64,000 nt of DNA from Verrucomicrobiota bacterium (GTDB taxonomy: Bacteria > Verrucomicrobiota > Verrucomicrobiia > Limisphaerales > JAFGQR01). Below the pieces are notes generated by a model. It saw only the letters and a list, made by a program, of their open reading frames with translations, did not search any database and was not told where the DNA came from. The stretch spans positions 1-64,000 of the forward strand of contig JAFGQR010000041.1 of the NCBI GenBank assembly GCA_016935555.1, read 5' to 3'. The translations under genes and the position numbers were made by a program. Of the stretch, positions 17,507 to 26,946 are shown one piece after another (positions within the stretch are counted from its first letter, which is position 1; every line of letters begins with the position of its first letter).

Positions 17507-18613
17507 ATGTGCAAACTGCCCCAGGCAGCCTGGCTCATCATCGCCGCAGCCGCCCTCGCCGGATGCCGCAACCGCCCGCCCCAAATCCGCCCCGTCTCGT
17601 CCCCATGCCCGCCAGCCGCCACGACCCCAGCCCGCACCCCAACCGCCATCCAAACCCGGCCCGGCGGCGAACCCGGCTGGGCCACGCCCGCCCATCCCCC
17701 GTGGTTGCCCCTCGCCGATTGGGCCGCCTTTAACCGCTTCGAGCGCCCCCGCCCAATCGCCGACCGCTCCGGGCCGGCCTTCCAAATCCGCACCCCGACC
17801 GGCGATATGACGGTCACGGCCGATCAGCAGGCCGTGGTTTGGGATGGCATCGCGTGCTGGCTGAGCTACGCCCCTAAGGTCGTTGCCGGGCAACTCAGCG
17901 TTCACACCATGGACGCCCAACACACCTTGCAGCCCCTGCTCCAACGCGATTGCCCCGCCTTTCCGCACGGCCGAACCGTCGTTCTCGACCCCGGCCACGG
18001 AGGCAAGGACGTCGGGGCCCGCACCGCCTCGGGCCAGGGTCGGGAGAAGGATTTCGTGCTGGACTGGGCCCTGCGCACCGCCCCGCTTCTCGCTGCGGCC
18101 GGCTGGACCGTCGTCCTCACCCGCACCAACGATTCCAGTTGGTCCATCGCCGAACGCATCGCCGTCGCAGATCGCACCCGCGCCCACCTGTTTGTCAGCC
18201 TCCACTTCAACAGTGCTCCGCCCGGCTCCATCCTCCGCGGCATCGAAACCTACTGCCTCACCCCCGTCGGCCTGCCCTCCAACCTCGTCCGCGAAGGCGC
18301 CGACGACCCCCGGCAAGTCCATCCCAATAACGCCCACGACACGCTCAACCTGTTCTGGGCCTTTCGCCTCCACACCGCCCTGGTCCGCCATACCGGTGCC
18401 CCCGACCGCGGCCTGCGCCGGTCGCGTTACCCCGGTGTCCTGCGCCGCCAAAACCGCCCCGCTGTCCTCATCGAAGCCGGCTATTTGTCGCATCCCGACG
18501 AAGCCCGGCGCATCGCCACCCCCAGGTACCGCCAGATACTCGCTGAGGCCGTGGCCAGCGCGCTTAACGGCGCCAACCAACGCCTCCTGAGCCACACCCG
18601 CAACCCGTTCTGA
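17507..18613 (+). CDS. N-acetylmuramoyl-L-alanine amidase, lipoprotein (Amidase_3)
   Basis: Amidase_3 enzymes are zinc hydrolases that cut the bond between MurNAc and the peptide stem, often during daughter-cell separation. The ATG at 17507 begins a lipoprotein signal peptide ending LAGC (Cys20), so the protein should be envelope-anchored. Motifs are DPGHGGKDVGA (near residue 160, zinc His), SLHFNSA and EAGYLSHPDE (catalytic Glu). A Pro-rich region and a beta-rich segment lie between the lipid anchor and the enzyme domain. The product is 368 residues. It is followed by tatD on the same strand after 109 nt. Confidence 0.9.
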   Translation: MCKLPQAAWLIIAAAALAGCRNRPPQIRPVSSPCPPAATTPARTPTAIQTRPGGEPGWATPAHPPWLPLADWAAFNRFERPRPIADRSGPAFQIRTPTGDMTVTADQQAVVWDGIACWLSYAPKVVAGQLSVHTMDAQHTLQPLLQRDCPAFPHGRTVVLDPGHGGKDVGARTASGQGREKDFVLDWALRTAPLLAAAGWTVVLTRTNDSSWSIAERIAVADRTRAHLFVSLHFNSAPPGSILRGIETYCLTPVGLPSNLVREGADDPRQVHPNNAHDTLNLFWAFRLHTALVRHTGAPDRGLRRSRYPGVLRRQNRPAVLIEAGYLSHPDEARRIATPRYRQILAEAVASALNGANQRLLSHTRNPF

Positions 18614-18722
18614 ACCGGCCCCGGCCCCGGGGGCCGGCTCCTGGAATTCTCCTCATGGCATCCGCCCTGGCCGCGGCGCGGCGCTTGTGCGCGCTCCGTG
18701 GGCGCTCTACCCTGCGGGCCGC

Positions 18723-19547
18723 ATGACGCCGATAGTCTACGACACCCACGCCCACCTCAACGATCCCCGTTTCAACGACGATCTCCCCGCCGTGATCGCC
18801 CGCGCCGCCGAAGCCGGCATCACCCGCATCGTGTGCGTGGGCACCGATGCCGAAAACAGCCGGCGTGCCCTGCGCCTTGCCGAACAGTTCCCTGCCGTCT
18901 ATGCCGCCGTCGGTTGGCATCCCACCCATGTCCTCGAAGCCCCGGACGACGTCCGGCCGCTGCTCCGTCCGCTGGCCCAACATCCCAAAGTCGTCGCGAT
19001 CGGAGAAACGGGGCTGGACCATTTCCACGCGCCTGAGTCCAGGGCCGGCGGGTCGGGCATGGGCTGGGACGAATACAAACGCCGCCAGGCCCGGCTCTTT
19101 CAGCAGCACCTCGAGCTGGCCGCCGAACTCGGCCTCAACGTGGTCGTCCATCACCGCCGCGCGCTGGATGACTGTCTCGCACTGATGGCCCCGCTCGCCG
19201 ACCGCGTGCGCGGCCAGTTCCACTGTTTCGAGGACGATGCCGCCGCCGCACAACGCGTGTTGGCGCTCGGTTCACTGGTGAGTTTCACCGGCCTCCTCAC
19301 CTACAAAAACAAAATTGCCGCACGCGCCGCCTTGGCGGCGACGCCTCTCGAACGGTTCATGCTGGAAACGGATTCCCCCTACCTCGTGCCGGAACCGCAT
19401 CGCGGCCCCGTCAAACGGTGCGAACCGGCCTTCGTGCGCGACACCGCCGCCCTCGCCGCCCAGCTCAAGGGGTGCAGCCTCGATACCCTGGCCAAAGCCA
19501 CCTGCCAAACCGCCGCCGAGTTTTTTCCAAAGCTCAGGCGAGGTTAA
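18723..19547 (+). CDS. TatD family metal-dependent hydrolase
   Basis: TatD proteins are TIM-barrel metal-dependent DNases/exonucleases of the amidohydrolase superfamily. The 274-residue product starts at ATG 18723 with the metal motif DTHAHLND (His9, His11), then GETGLDHF (Glu ligand), VVHHR, GQFHCFE and METDSPYLVPEPHRG with the conserved Asp. An upstream in-frame start at 18687 would add 12 residues before the conserved start. Its 3' end overlaps the convergent gene at 19534 by 14 nt. Confidence 0.9.
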   Translation: MTPIVYDTHAHLNDPRFNDDLPAVIARAAEAGITRIVCVGTDAENSRRALRLAEQFPAVYAAVGWHPTHVLEAPDDVRPLLRPLAQHPKVVAIGETGLDHFHAPESRAGGSGMGWDEYKRRQARLFQQHLELAAELGLNVVVHHRRALDDCLALMAPLADRVRGQFHCFEDDAAAAQRVLALGSLVSFTGLLTYKNKIAARAALAATPLERFMLETDSPYLVPEPHRGPVKRCEPAFVRDTAALAAQLKGCSLDTLAKATCQTAAEFFPKLRRG

Positions 19548-20949
19548 GAAGGGTGCGCAGGCGGGCTTTGAGCCCTGGGGTCAGGCGGCTGTCGGGCGCG
19601 AGGAGGCGGTCAAGGACGGCGCGTTTCATGTCCTCGAACGGCGGCAGGCCGAGGCGCTGTTCCTGTTTGGCGGCTTTTTTCCTGGCGTATTGCCACATCT
19701 GCAGGGCCATGCCCATCATGCCGGCGGCGCGGTCGGGGTCATCGAGGGCGGTGGAGACGTAGGCATCGACGATATAGCCTTCGATGACGGCGACCATCTT
19801 GTCGTAGCCCAGGGTTGGGAGGTCGCGGATGTGGCGTTTGAGGACCCATTCGTCGACGGTGGTTCCGGCGGGGGCGCGGTCGGGGTAATGCTCGTGGAGG
19901 TAGGAGTACCAGAAGCGGGCTTCGGCGATTTGGTTATGGGTATAGAGGAGGTAGATGGCGGTTTGAAGGTAGTTCCAGTGAGCCTGCTGGAAGGACCACT
20001 TCTTGAGTTCTTCCTCGGCAATCATCCGCTCGTACAGGCCGTTCACGAGGTTCACCTTCGAAAGGTCCGGCCCGGTCACGAGGTTTCCGGTCTCCGGCAA
20101 TTGGACGATGCGGCCGCGAAAGACGGACATTTGGGAGGGCTGCAATATCGCGCGGCGGAGGAAGTCGAGGTTGGTGCGGGCGGCGTCGGTCAAGCCGACG
20201 CTGGCCCAGTAGATGGCGTGGGCTTCGGGCAGGCGCCATTCGAGGGGTCCATAGGCGGCATCGACCTCTTGGATGAGCCGGGGGTCCATCTTGTAGCGGG
20301 TGCGGAGCAAGGCGACGCGTCGCCGGGCGTCGTCGGTGGCGGGGTTGAGCAGTTCGGCGAAGTTGGGCCGGGGGCCGCCGAAGAGCTGGGTCATTTCGCG
20401 GGCCCACTGGGTTTTGTAGTGGCGGTGGGCGTCGTCGAGGTCCTGGCCGAGCTTGTGCTGGAAGAGCCAGGCCAGCTCGCGATAGATCATCGGTTCCTTG
20501 GGACAGTAACGGAGGGCCTTGTCGCGGAGCAGTTCGATGCCGCGCTGCACCCAGCGCCAGCGGTCGGCCGGGTCGGTGAATTTGACGGAGATGTTGTAGG
20601 CCATGTTCCAGGCCTGGACCAGCCAGACCTGCGTGAACGTGGGTTCGAGCACGGTGATCCAGTCGGCCAGCTGGACCATCTCAAAATACTTGCCCTCCTG
20701 CTGGAGATCGTTGGCGCGTATCCACAGGGCGTTCGCAATGAGCCCGCGGAAACTGCCGAGCGCCACGGTGACGAACGCGAGAACGGGCGGCGCCTGGGCG
20801 GAGTCGAGCGCGGTGAAGCGGCTCAGGCCCAGGTCGGGGTCGCGCCGCAGGGCGTTGAGGCGGTGCTGCCACAGGCCGGTGAGCGCCAGCAACCCCGCCG
20901 CGCCAAGCACGAGCGCGGGCTTGTAGAGTTTGTGCCGTGCCGCGCTCAT
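19534..20949 (-). CDS. Membrane-anchored helical repeat protein of unknown function, ABC operon partner
   Basis: I do not recognise a named family. The 471-residue product has one N-terminal transmembrane segment (PALVLGAAGLLALTGLW, about residues 10-28) and then an all-helical, Trp/Tyr-rich body with TPR-like helix pairs such as GKYFEMVQLADWITVLEPTF and QVWLVQAWNMAYNIS. Start ATG 20949 overlaps the preceding permease stop by 4 nt, so it is the last member of the ABC ATPase-permease unit and probably part of that system, exposed on one face of the inner membrane. Confidence 0.7.
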   Translation of the reverse strand: MSAARHKLYKPALVLGAAGLLALTGLWQHRLNALRRDPDLGLSRFTALDSAQAPPVLAFVTVALGSFRGLIANALWIRANDLQQEGKYFEMVQLADWITVLEPTFTQVWLVQAWNMAYNISVKFTDPADRWRWVQRGIELLRDKALRYCPKEPMIYRELAWLFQHKLGQDLDDAHRHYKTQWAREMTQLFGGPRPNFAELLNPATDDARRRVALLRTRYKMDPRLIQEVDAAYGPLEWRLPEAHAIYWASVGLTDAARTNLDFLRRAILQPSQMSVFRGRIVQLPETGNLVTGPDLSKVNLVNGLYERMIAEEELKKWSFQQAHWNYLQTAIYLLYTHNQIAEARFWYSYLHEHYPDRAPAGTTVDEWVLKRHIRDLPTLGYDKMVAVIEGYIVDAYVSTALDDPDRAAGMMGMALQMWQYARKKAAKQEQRLGLPPFEDMKRAVLDRLLAPDSRLTPGLKARLRTLLNLA

Positions 20950-22322
20950 GCGGTGCCTTCGACGGCAGCCAGTTCCCGGCGCGTGAACAAGCCAATGCCG
21001 GCCGCCGCGCACACCCCGCCCAGGAGCAGCACGATCTGCACGCCGGCCAGTCCGACGCTGCTCCACGGGATGCTGCGGCCCGTGCTCAGCGCGTCCACGG
21101 GGGAGAACGCCTGAACCAACTGGATGACCCTGAGCAGGCCCTGGAAGAAGGGGATCAACACCAGGTCCACCCACGAGCCGGGCGCCATCCCCGTTTCATG
21201 GTCCACGCCCGTCACGGTGCCTTCGGCGACCACCGACGCCATCGTGCCGCTGGAAAGCGACACCAGCAGCAGGCTGACCGACAAAAAGGCGGCGACAGGG
21301 AAGGACAGCAAGCTGGCCGAGGCCAGCCCCAGCGCGGCGAGGAGGGCCATCCAACACAGAATCACCAGCAGCCCCCGCACATAGTTCCAGCCAAACCCGC
21401 CGTCGCGATACAGCACCTCAAACCCATCCTCGATCGGGAACAGCAGCGCGGTGGTGTCGAGGTTGACAAAACTGATCGCCAGGCGGCCGTGGTCGTCAAA
21501 CAACCCGGGCGGCACCGGGAATTCGTGAAACGCGTCGGCCGCCATGCTGACGGACCGCCTTCGCACCGACGTGTCACTCGAGCCGCCAAACTGCCATATG
21601 CCCCGATACGTGCCGGTCAGACTCGTCACCGCCGGGTGGAACTTCACCCGCACCCGGAGGGTCTCGTCCCGGCCCAGATTCCGGCGCACTCCGGACTCGA
21701 CAAACCACGTGCGCATGCCGCCCGGGGGGACGAGGCCCTGGGCGGACTTGATTTGCTCGCGCAACTGCCTGCGCAACAGCCCATGGTCCGATGCCGGCAC
21801 GTCCACCTCCTGGAGCCGCTCCCTGAATCGCGCCTCCACCAGCGCGTCGATGTCCGGCAACGGCGGCCGCAGCGAGCCCCGGGCGATGAAGACCTCGTGG
21901 CGCAGGATGGTCTGCTGGTCGGGCGACAGTTGCGCGGCGCGCCATTGCAGCAGGCCGTAGACACAGCCCCCGGCAAGGGCGAGCAGGGCGGCGTCCAGCA
22001 ACACCAAGCCCAGCCATTTGCCCAGCCAAATCTGCCAGCGCGCAATCGGCTTCACGGCCACCACCTGCATCTGGCATTCCTCAATGTCGCGCGCCAGGGT
22101 GCCGCACGCCAGCCACAGGGTGGACACTCCCAGCAGAACGATCAAAATGCTCAGGTTGTAGGTCACCACAAGCTGCACAAAACCCCGCGCCGTGCCGTCG
22201 TCCTTCAGCAACAGCGGCAGCAACCCCACCGCCGCCAGCAACAACCCCGCCAATACCCAGAACAGCCGAAACCGAAACGCCGCTTTCCAAGTCAGAATCG
22301 CTATGGCCCCAATCCGTTGCAT
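20946..22322 (-). CDS. ABC transporter permease with large extracytoplasmic domain
   Basis: This 458-residue protein has an ABC-2-like layout. There is one N-terminal helix (LFWVLAGLLLAAVGLLPLLL), further helices to about residue 130, a soluble insertion of about 180 residues with beta-rich sequence, then four to five C-terminal helices. The start overlaps the ATPase stop as TGATG; an in-frame GTG lies one codon upstream. It presumably pairs with the ATP-binding protein encoded just before it. The substrate is unknown. Confidence 0.78.
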   Translation of the reverse strand: MQRIGAIAILTWKAAFRFRLFWVLAGLLLAAVGLLPLLLKDDGTARGFVQLVVTYNLSILIVLLGVSTLWLACGTLARDIEECQMQVVAVKPIARWQIWLGKWLGLVLLDAALLALAGGCVYGLLQWRAAQLSPDQQTILRHEVFIARGSLRPPLPDIDALVEARFRERLQEVDVPASDHGLLRRQLREQIKSAQGLVPPGGMRTWFVESGVRRNLGRDETLRVRVKFHPAVTSLTGTYRGIWQFGGSSDTSVRRRSVSMAADAFHEFPVPPGLFDDHGRLAISFVNLDTTALLFPIEDGFEVLYRDGGFGWNYVRGLLVILCWMALLAALGLASASLLSFPVAAFLSVSLLLVSLSSGTMASVVAEGTVTGVDHETGMAPGSWVDLVLIPFFQGLLRVIQLVQAFSPVDALSTGRSIPWSSVGLAGVQIVLLLGGVCAAAGIGLFTRRELAAVEGTA

Positions 22323-23542
22323 CACTTCGGCTTCCCAAGCAGCGCCGACAGTCTCTCGTTGGCCTTCTCCAAATCGTCGGCCGTGACAGCTGCTTGCGCC
22401 GCCGCGGCCGGAACCGGCGCCGCCCCGGAACCCGCCGCCGGCTTGGCAAGCGCCGCCAGTGCCGATTCGCCGGCGGGAGCAACCGGCGCCGCCGGCGTGG
22501 ACGGCGCAGACGGCGCCGGCGCCGCGGCGGCCCCGGTCAGCCGTTCCAGAATCCGATCGGCGGCGGTCCGGCCTTCGGCTTCACCGCGGAGGTAGGCGGC
22601 GACCTGCCCGCCAGAGGTGGCGCCCGAGGTTTGGGCGGCGGCCTGCTTGGCCTGCTGGACAACGCCGAGGAAGTAGCTTTCCAGGTTCTGGGTCGGGGTT
22701 TCCACCTTGACGTCCGCACCGGCCACGTCCTGCTGGATCAGACCCAGCACGCGTTCCATGGTCTCACGCGACAGGGGAGGGATCGTAAGCCGCACCGAGT
22801 CGGGTCTGGCCAGAAGCGTTTGGAGTTCGCCCTGCGCCTGGATGCGGCCGCCGTAGAGGATGACCACACGGTCGCAGACATCCTCGACATCGGCAAGGAG
22901 GTGGCTGCTCAACAGCACGGTTTTGCCGCGCCGCGCCAAGGCCAAAATCAAATCCTTGATCTCACGGCACCCGATCGGATCCAGACCCGACGTCGGCTCG
23001 TCCAAAATCACCAGGTCCGGATCGTTGATCAGCGCCTGCGCCAGTCCAATCCGGCGCTGCATGCCTTTCGAAAATTCGCCGATGGTCCGGGTGCGCGTCT
23101 GGGTGAGCCCGACCATTTCCAGCAGCTGGTCTGTGCGCTTCCGGCGCTCAGCCGACGGCAGATGAAACAGGTGCCCGAAGAAATCCAGCGTCTCGCGCGA
23201 GTCGAGATACCGGTAGAGGTAGGATTCCTCGGGGAGATACCCGATCCGTTCCTTGGTGGCCACGTGGCGCGGCGAGTGGCCGAACACTTCGATATGACCC
23301 CGGGTGGGGTGAAGCAGTCCCAGCAGCATCTTCACCGTGGTGGACTTGCCCGACCCGTTCGGCCCCAACAGCCCGAACACCTCCCCGCGCCGCACCTCGA
23401 AATCAATGTGGTCCACCGCCCGCGCCTTCGGCCGGCCCCAGAAATCCTTGAAGATCTTCGTCAGACCCCGCACGGCGACGATCACCCCGTCCGGCACGGG
23501 AGCGTCGGAGGCGGCGGGCGGATGGGATTCAATGGCGGTCAT
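22322..23542 (-). CDS. ABC transporter ATP-binding protein (ABC-2/NatA type)
   Basis: This ABC ATPase powers the neighbouring permease(s). Walker A is GPNGSGKST (60-68), the signature is FSKGMQRR (about 157) and Walker B is LVILDEPTSGLDP (about 176-188), with an H-loop SSHLL. Residues after about 310 form an unusual Ala/Pro-rich low-complexity tail ending in a short charged helix (ADDLEKANERLSALLG). A 202-nt gap separates it from the upstream P-type ATPase, so it may have its own promoter, but it is co-oriented with the whole SPFH/ATPase block. Confidence 0.92.
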   Translation of the reverse strand: MTAIESHPPAASDAPVPDGVIVAVRGLTKIFKDFWGRPKARAVDHIDFEVRRGEVFGLLGPNGSGKSTTVKMLLGLLHPTRGHIEVFGHSPRHVATKERIGYLPEESYLYRYLDSRETLDFFGHLFHLPSAERRKRTDQLLEMVGLTQTRTRTIGEFSKGMQRRIGLAQALINDPDLVILDEPTSGLDPIGCREIKDLILALARRGKTVLLSSHLLADVEDVCDRVVILYGGRIQAQGELQTLLARPDSVRLTIPPLSRETMERVLGLIQQDVAGADVKVETPTQNLESYFLGVVQQAKQAAAQTSGATSGGQVAAYLRGEAEGRTAADRILERLTGAAAAPAPSAPSTPAAPVAPAGESALAALAKPAAGSGAAPVPAAAAQAAVTADDLEKANERLSALLGKPK

Positions 23543-23744
23543 GGCGGCAACATTCGCTCTGTGGGACCGGGCAAGGCGCGATACTATTCCGAACTTCGTT
23601 CGCTTCGGTCCGCATTACCGTTCCACGGTAACAGGCCGCACTTGGAGAGTGCAAGGGCGGGAAAGCCGGCCCGCGCGACCCGCCCGCCGGCCCTTCGCAG
23701 CGCCCCGCGACGGCTCCCGGCCCCCACCGCGGCCGCCGCACGGT

Positions 23745-25850
23745 TCAGGCGGGCTTGAGCGTCCACGGGGAGGCGGGGGAGGCCGCCGCAGGCGGGCCGA
23801 CGGGGGCGGCGCCCGCATAGGGCTCGAGTTCCTCGCCCTGGCGGACGAGGCGGGCGCTGTTGAAGATGACGACGAGGGAGCCGGCGTTTTGGAGGACGGC
23901 GGCCACGATGGGGTTGATCTTGCCGAAGGCGGCCAAAACGAGTCCCCCAATGATGAAGGCGACGCCCAGCAGAAAGTTCTGGTTGATCACCGAACGCGTG
24001 CTGCGCGACAGCCGCACCAGAAACGGCAGACGCCGCAGGTCGTTGTTCATGAGGGCGATGGTCGCGCTGTGGATCGCCACCTCGCTGCCGGCCGCGCCCA
24101 TCGCAATGCCGATGTCCCCCGCAGCCAGCATCGGCGCGTCGTTGACGCCATCTCCCACCACGGCCACCCGGTAACCCTTCGCCTTCGTCCGGTTCACAAA
24201 GTCCACCTTGTTCTGGGGCAGACATTCGCCCGCAACCTCCTCGCAGCCGATCTCGGCCGCCACCCGCGCCGCCACCGGCTGCCGGTCGCCCGAAACCATC
24301 GCCACCCGGCGCACCCCGGCGTCCTTCAACCGGCCCAGCGACTCGCGGGCTTCGGGGCGGGTTTGGTCCTGAAGACCAATCCAGCCCACAAACCGCCCCT
24401 GGCGCGCCACAAACACGAGGCTGAACCCTTCGGTTTCATTCAGGTCGACCGACTTGTGAAAGTCCCCGCCAACCTGGTGGTCGCTCAGCCACTGGGCACG
24501 CCCGACGAGCACCGGGGCGCCTTCCACCTCGGCCTGGATGCCGCGCCCGGCGGTTTCGGTGAACTGCCGCGGTTCGGCCAGGGTCACGCCGGCCTCGGCG
24601 GCGAGCTGCGCGAGGGCGCGGGCGGTGGGATGGTTGCTGTATTTCTCGGCCGAAGCGGCGACGCGCAGCAGCTCGGCAGGCTGGACGCCTTCCGCCGGAG
24701 CGAGCCGGCTGACGGCGAGACGCCCGGTGGTGATGGTGCCGGTCTTGTCGAACACAAACGCGTTGATGCGCGCCGCAAATTCGATGTCGCTGACGTTCTT
24801 GATCAGGATGCCGAGCCGTGCGGCGGCGGAGAGGGCGGCGACCATCGCGGTGGGGGTGGCGAGGATGAACGCGCCGGGGCAGGAGACGATCAGCACGGCG
24901 ATGACCCGGTTGAGATCCTGGGTGAAGGCCCAGACCAAGGCACCGAGCACCAGCACCAACGGGGTGTAATAGACCATGTACTGATCGATCAGACGCATCA
25001 GCGGCAGCTTGGTCTTCTCCGCCGCCAGGATCAGTTCGCGCACCCGTCCCAGCGTGGTTTCCTGCCCCGCGCGACTCACCTGCACCTCCAAAACGCCCGT
25101 CAGATTCTGCGTGCCCGCAAAAACCTCGTCGCCGGGCTTCTTGTCCACCGGCAACGATTCGCCGGTGATGTTGGCCTGGTTGAACGAGCCCTGCCCGGCG
25201 GCAATCACGCCGTCGGCCGGCACGTTGTCGCCCGGGCGGATGCGGATGACGTCGCCAACGACAAGCTCTTCGGCGGCAATTTCCTCCTCGCCCGGCTCGG
25301 CGCCTGCAGCGCCGGTCTTGCGGAGGCGCCGCGCTTTGGTGGGGGTGAGCTTGATGAGGGATTCGATCGAGGCGCGGGCGCCTTCGGCGGTGCGGTTTTC
25401 GATGATCTCGCCGACGAGCATGAGAAAGGCGACCACGCCGGCGGTCTTGTAATCGCCGGTGGCGAAGGCGGCCAAGACGGCGAGGCCGACGAGTTCGTTG
25501 ATGCTGACGATGCCGCGCCGGAGGTCGCGCAGGGCTTTGAGGACGATGGGGTAGCCAAGCAGCAGCGCGCCGATCATCGCGCTCAGACCGGCCACCATGC
25601 TGCCTTCGATGAACAAGCCCGCCAGCAGACTCCCGGGCCCCGTGGGCGGAGGGGTGCGGGGCAGAACCCAGTCCACGATGTAGGCGTTGACGACAAACAA
25701 CACCCCCGCGAGCGTTTGCGCGAGGCGCACCGGCGCTTGAACCTCAACATGCCCGCACACGGAACAGGAACCGTCCGGCCCCAGGCGGTCGTGCGTGTGG
25801 GGTGGCGCATCCCCCAAGGGACGCGCGGCCGGGGGCATACTAGTTTCCAT
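23745..25850 (-). CDS. P1B-type (heavy-metal) ATPase with atypical CPG membrane motif
   Basis: This 701-residue ATP-driven cation pump has all the core elements: TGES actuator loop (ITGESLPVD), DKTGT phosphorylation motif (Asp367), HP motif (SNHPTARALA) and hinge GDGVNDAP. The transmembrane metal motif is SCPGAFILATPTA (Cys324-Pro-Gly326), where the known subclasses usually have CPC, CPH or SPC. There is no standard HMA domain; the N-terminus has CSVCGH (Cys29, Cys32, His34). The start overlaps the SPFH gene by 11 nt, tying it to the cage proteins. The metal cannot be assigned from sequence. Confidence 0.88.
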   Translation of the reverse strand: METSMPPAARPLGDAPPHTHDRLGPDGSCSVCGHVEVQAPVRLAQTLAGVLFVVNAYIVDWVLPRTPPPTGPGSLLAGLFIEGSMVAGLSAMIGALLLGYPIVLKALRDLRRGIVSINELVGLAVLAAFATGDYKTAGVVAFLMLVGEIIENRTAEGARASIESLIKLTPTKARRLRKTGAAGAEPGEEEIAAEELVVGDVIRIRPGDNVPADGVIAAGQGSFNQANITGESLPVDKKPGDEVFAGTQNLTGVLEVQVSRAGQETTLGRVRELILAAEKTKLPLMRLIDQYMVYYTPLVLVLGALVWAFTQDLNRVIAVLIVSCPGAFILATPTAMVAALSAAARLGILIKNVSDIEFAARINAFVFDKTGTITTGRLAVSRLAPAEGVQPAELLRVAASAEKYSNHPTARALAQLAAEAGVTLAEPRQFTETAGRGIQAEVEGAPVLVGRAQWLSDHQVGGDFHKSVDLNETEGFSLVFVARQGRFVGWIGLQDQTRPEARESLGRLKDAGVRRVAMVSGDRQPVAARVAAEIGCEEVAGECLPQNKVDFVNRTKAKGYRVAVVGDGVNDAPMLAAGDIGIAMGAAGSEVAIHSATIALMNNDLRRLPFLVRLSRSTRSVINQNFLLGVAFIIGGLVLAAFGKINPIVAAVLQNAGSLVVIFNSARLVRQGEELEPYAGAAPVGPPAAASPASPWTLKPA

Positions 25851-26946
25851 GGGCTTCCTCCACCGTTGCGATTTTGGCTTTGGGCGGTTCGCGGCTCAGG
25901 AGAAGTCGCAGCTCGCGGGATCGGCCGTCGGCTCGTTCCTGGACGAGCACCTTTTCCGTGAAGTTGGTATAGATGGCCTCGAGGGCCTGGGCGTGCACCA
26001 GGTCCATGAACAGCTGCGGGTTTTTCCGGTATTCGGGCAGCAAATCGGTGAACCGTTTCGCCTCCGCAGCGACTTCCTCCACCATCGCCTTGCGCTCGGC
26101 ATCGGCCGTGTTGATCATGGCGTTCGTGGCCGCGCCGGCCTTCGAGAGGGTTTCGGTCCGGTATTTCCGGGCTTCAATCAGCGTCGCCGTCTTCTTGTTC
26201 TCGGCCTCGTCGACGCGCTCGAATTCGGCCTGGCACTGGCGCGGGGGCCGCACTTCGACGGCCAGTTGATCCACGATGACCTCCAGCCCTTGCGCGGCGA
26301 TCAGTTCCTCCAGGCGTCGGGCGGCGGTTTCCCGGAAGGGCGTGGTGTCGCGGGTGATCCCGACCTGGCTGCGGACGGCCGCGTAATGAAGGGCGTTGTT
26401 GACCGCATTGCGCAACAGCGCCGCCACATCCGAGAAATCGAACATGTAGTGCAGCCCGGGCTCGGCGATCCGGTAACGCAGCGTCGCCCGCGCATGCACG
26501 ATGCTGCCGTCGCCGGTGAGCACGTAGCTGTCCTTGAGCGGATTGAGCGTCGTGTCCGGAAACGGTTCCTTGTGGGCGGCTTCGAGGGCGGGGGTGGTGT
26601 AGTACCAGCCGATGGTGGAGTTGACGGATTGCACTTCGCCGATGGGGATGCGGACGACTTCGTCGATGGGATAGGGGAACGCCCAGTGGGCCCCGGCGTC
26701 GAGCAGCGCCGATTCGTCGTCCCCCACCGGTTTGCCGAAACGCAGGATGATGGCCTTCTCCTGAGGTTCCACCGTGAAGAAGCCGGAGCCAAGGAAGAGC
26801 AGCACCAGCGCGACCATGAGGATCTTGATGATGAAAAAGCTGCTGCGCAGCGCCTCCGAAAGCGCCTGCGTCGAGGCGTCATCCTGGCTGGTCACCGGCG
26901 GCGGCGGCGGCGGCGCGGGAGGTGGCGGATGCGGAGAACGGTTCAT
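25840..26946 (-). CDS. SPFH/Band 7 protein, HflK-like
   Basis: This 368-residue membrane protein has a Pro-rich cytoplasmic N-terminus, one transmembrane helix (about 37-58, IIKILMVALVLLFLGSGFF) and a Band 7 domain starting VEPQEKAIILRFGKPVG. A long charged helical region follows (EAENKKTATLIEARKYRTET), typical of HflK/HflC cage subunits. It overlaps the upstream SPFH gene by 4 nt and the downstream P-type ATPase by 11 nt, so all three should be co-translated. HflK function with FtsH is not implied, because no protease gene is present here. Confidence 0.88.
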   Translation of the reverse strand: MNRSPHPPPPAPPPPPPVTSQDDASTQALSEALRSSFFIIKILMVALVLLFLGSGFFTVEPQEKAIILRFGKPVGDDESALLDAGAHWAFPYPIDEVVRIPIGEVQSVNSTIGWYYTTPALEAAHKEPFPDTTLNPLKDSYVLTGDGSIVHARATLRYRIAEPGLHYMFDFSDVAALLRNAVNNALHYAAVRSQVGITRDTTPFRETAARRLEELIAAQGLEVIVDQLAVEVRPPRQCQAEFERVDEAENKKTATLIEARKYRTETLSKAGAATNAMINTADAERKAMVEEVAAEAKRFTDLLPEYRKNPQLFMDLVHAQALEAIYTNFTEKVLVQERADGRSRELRLLLSREPPKAKIATVEEAHGN

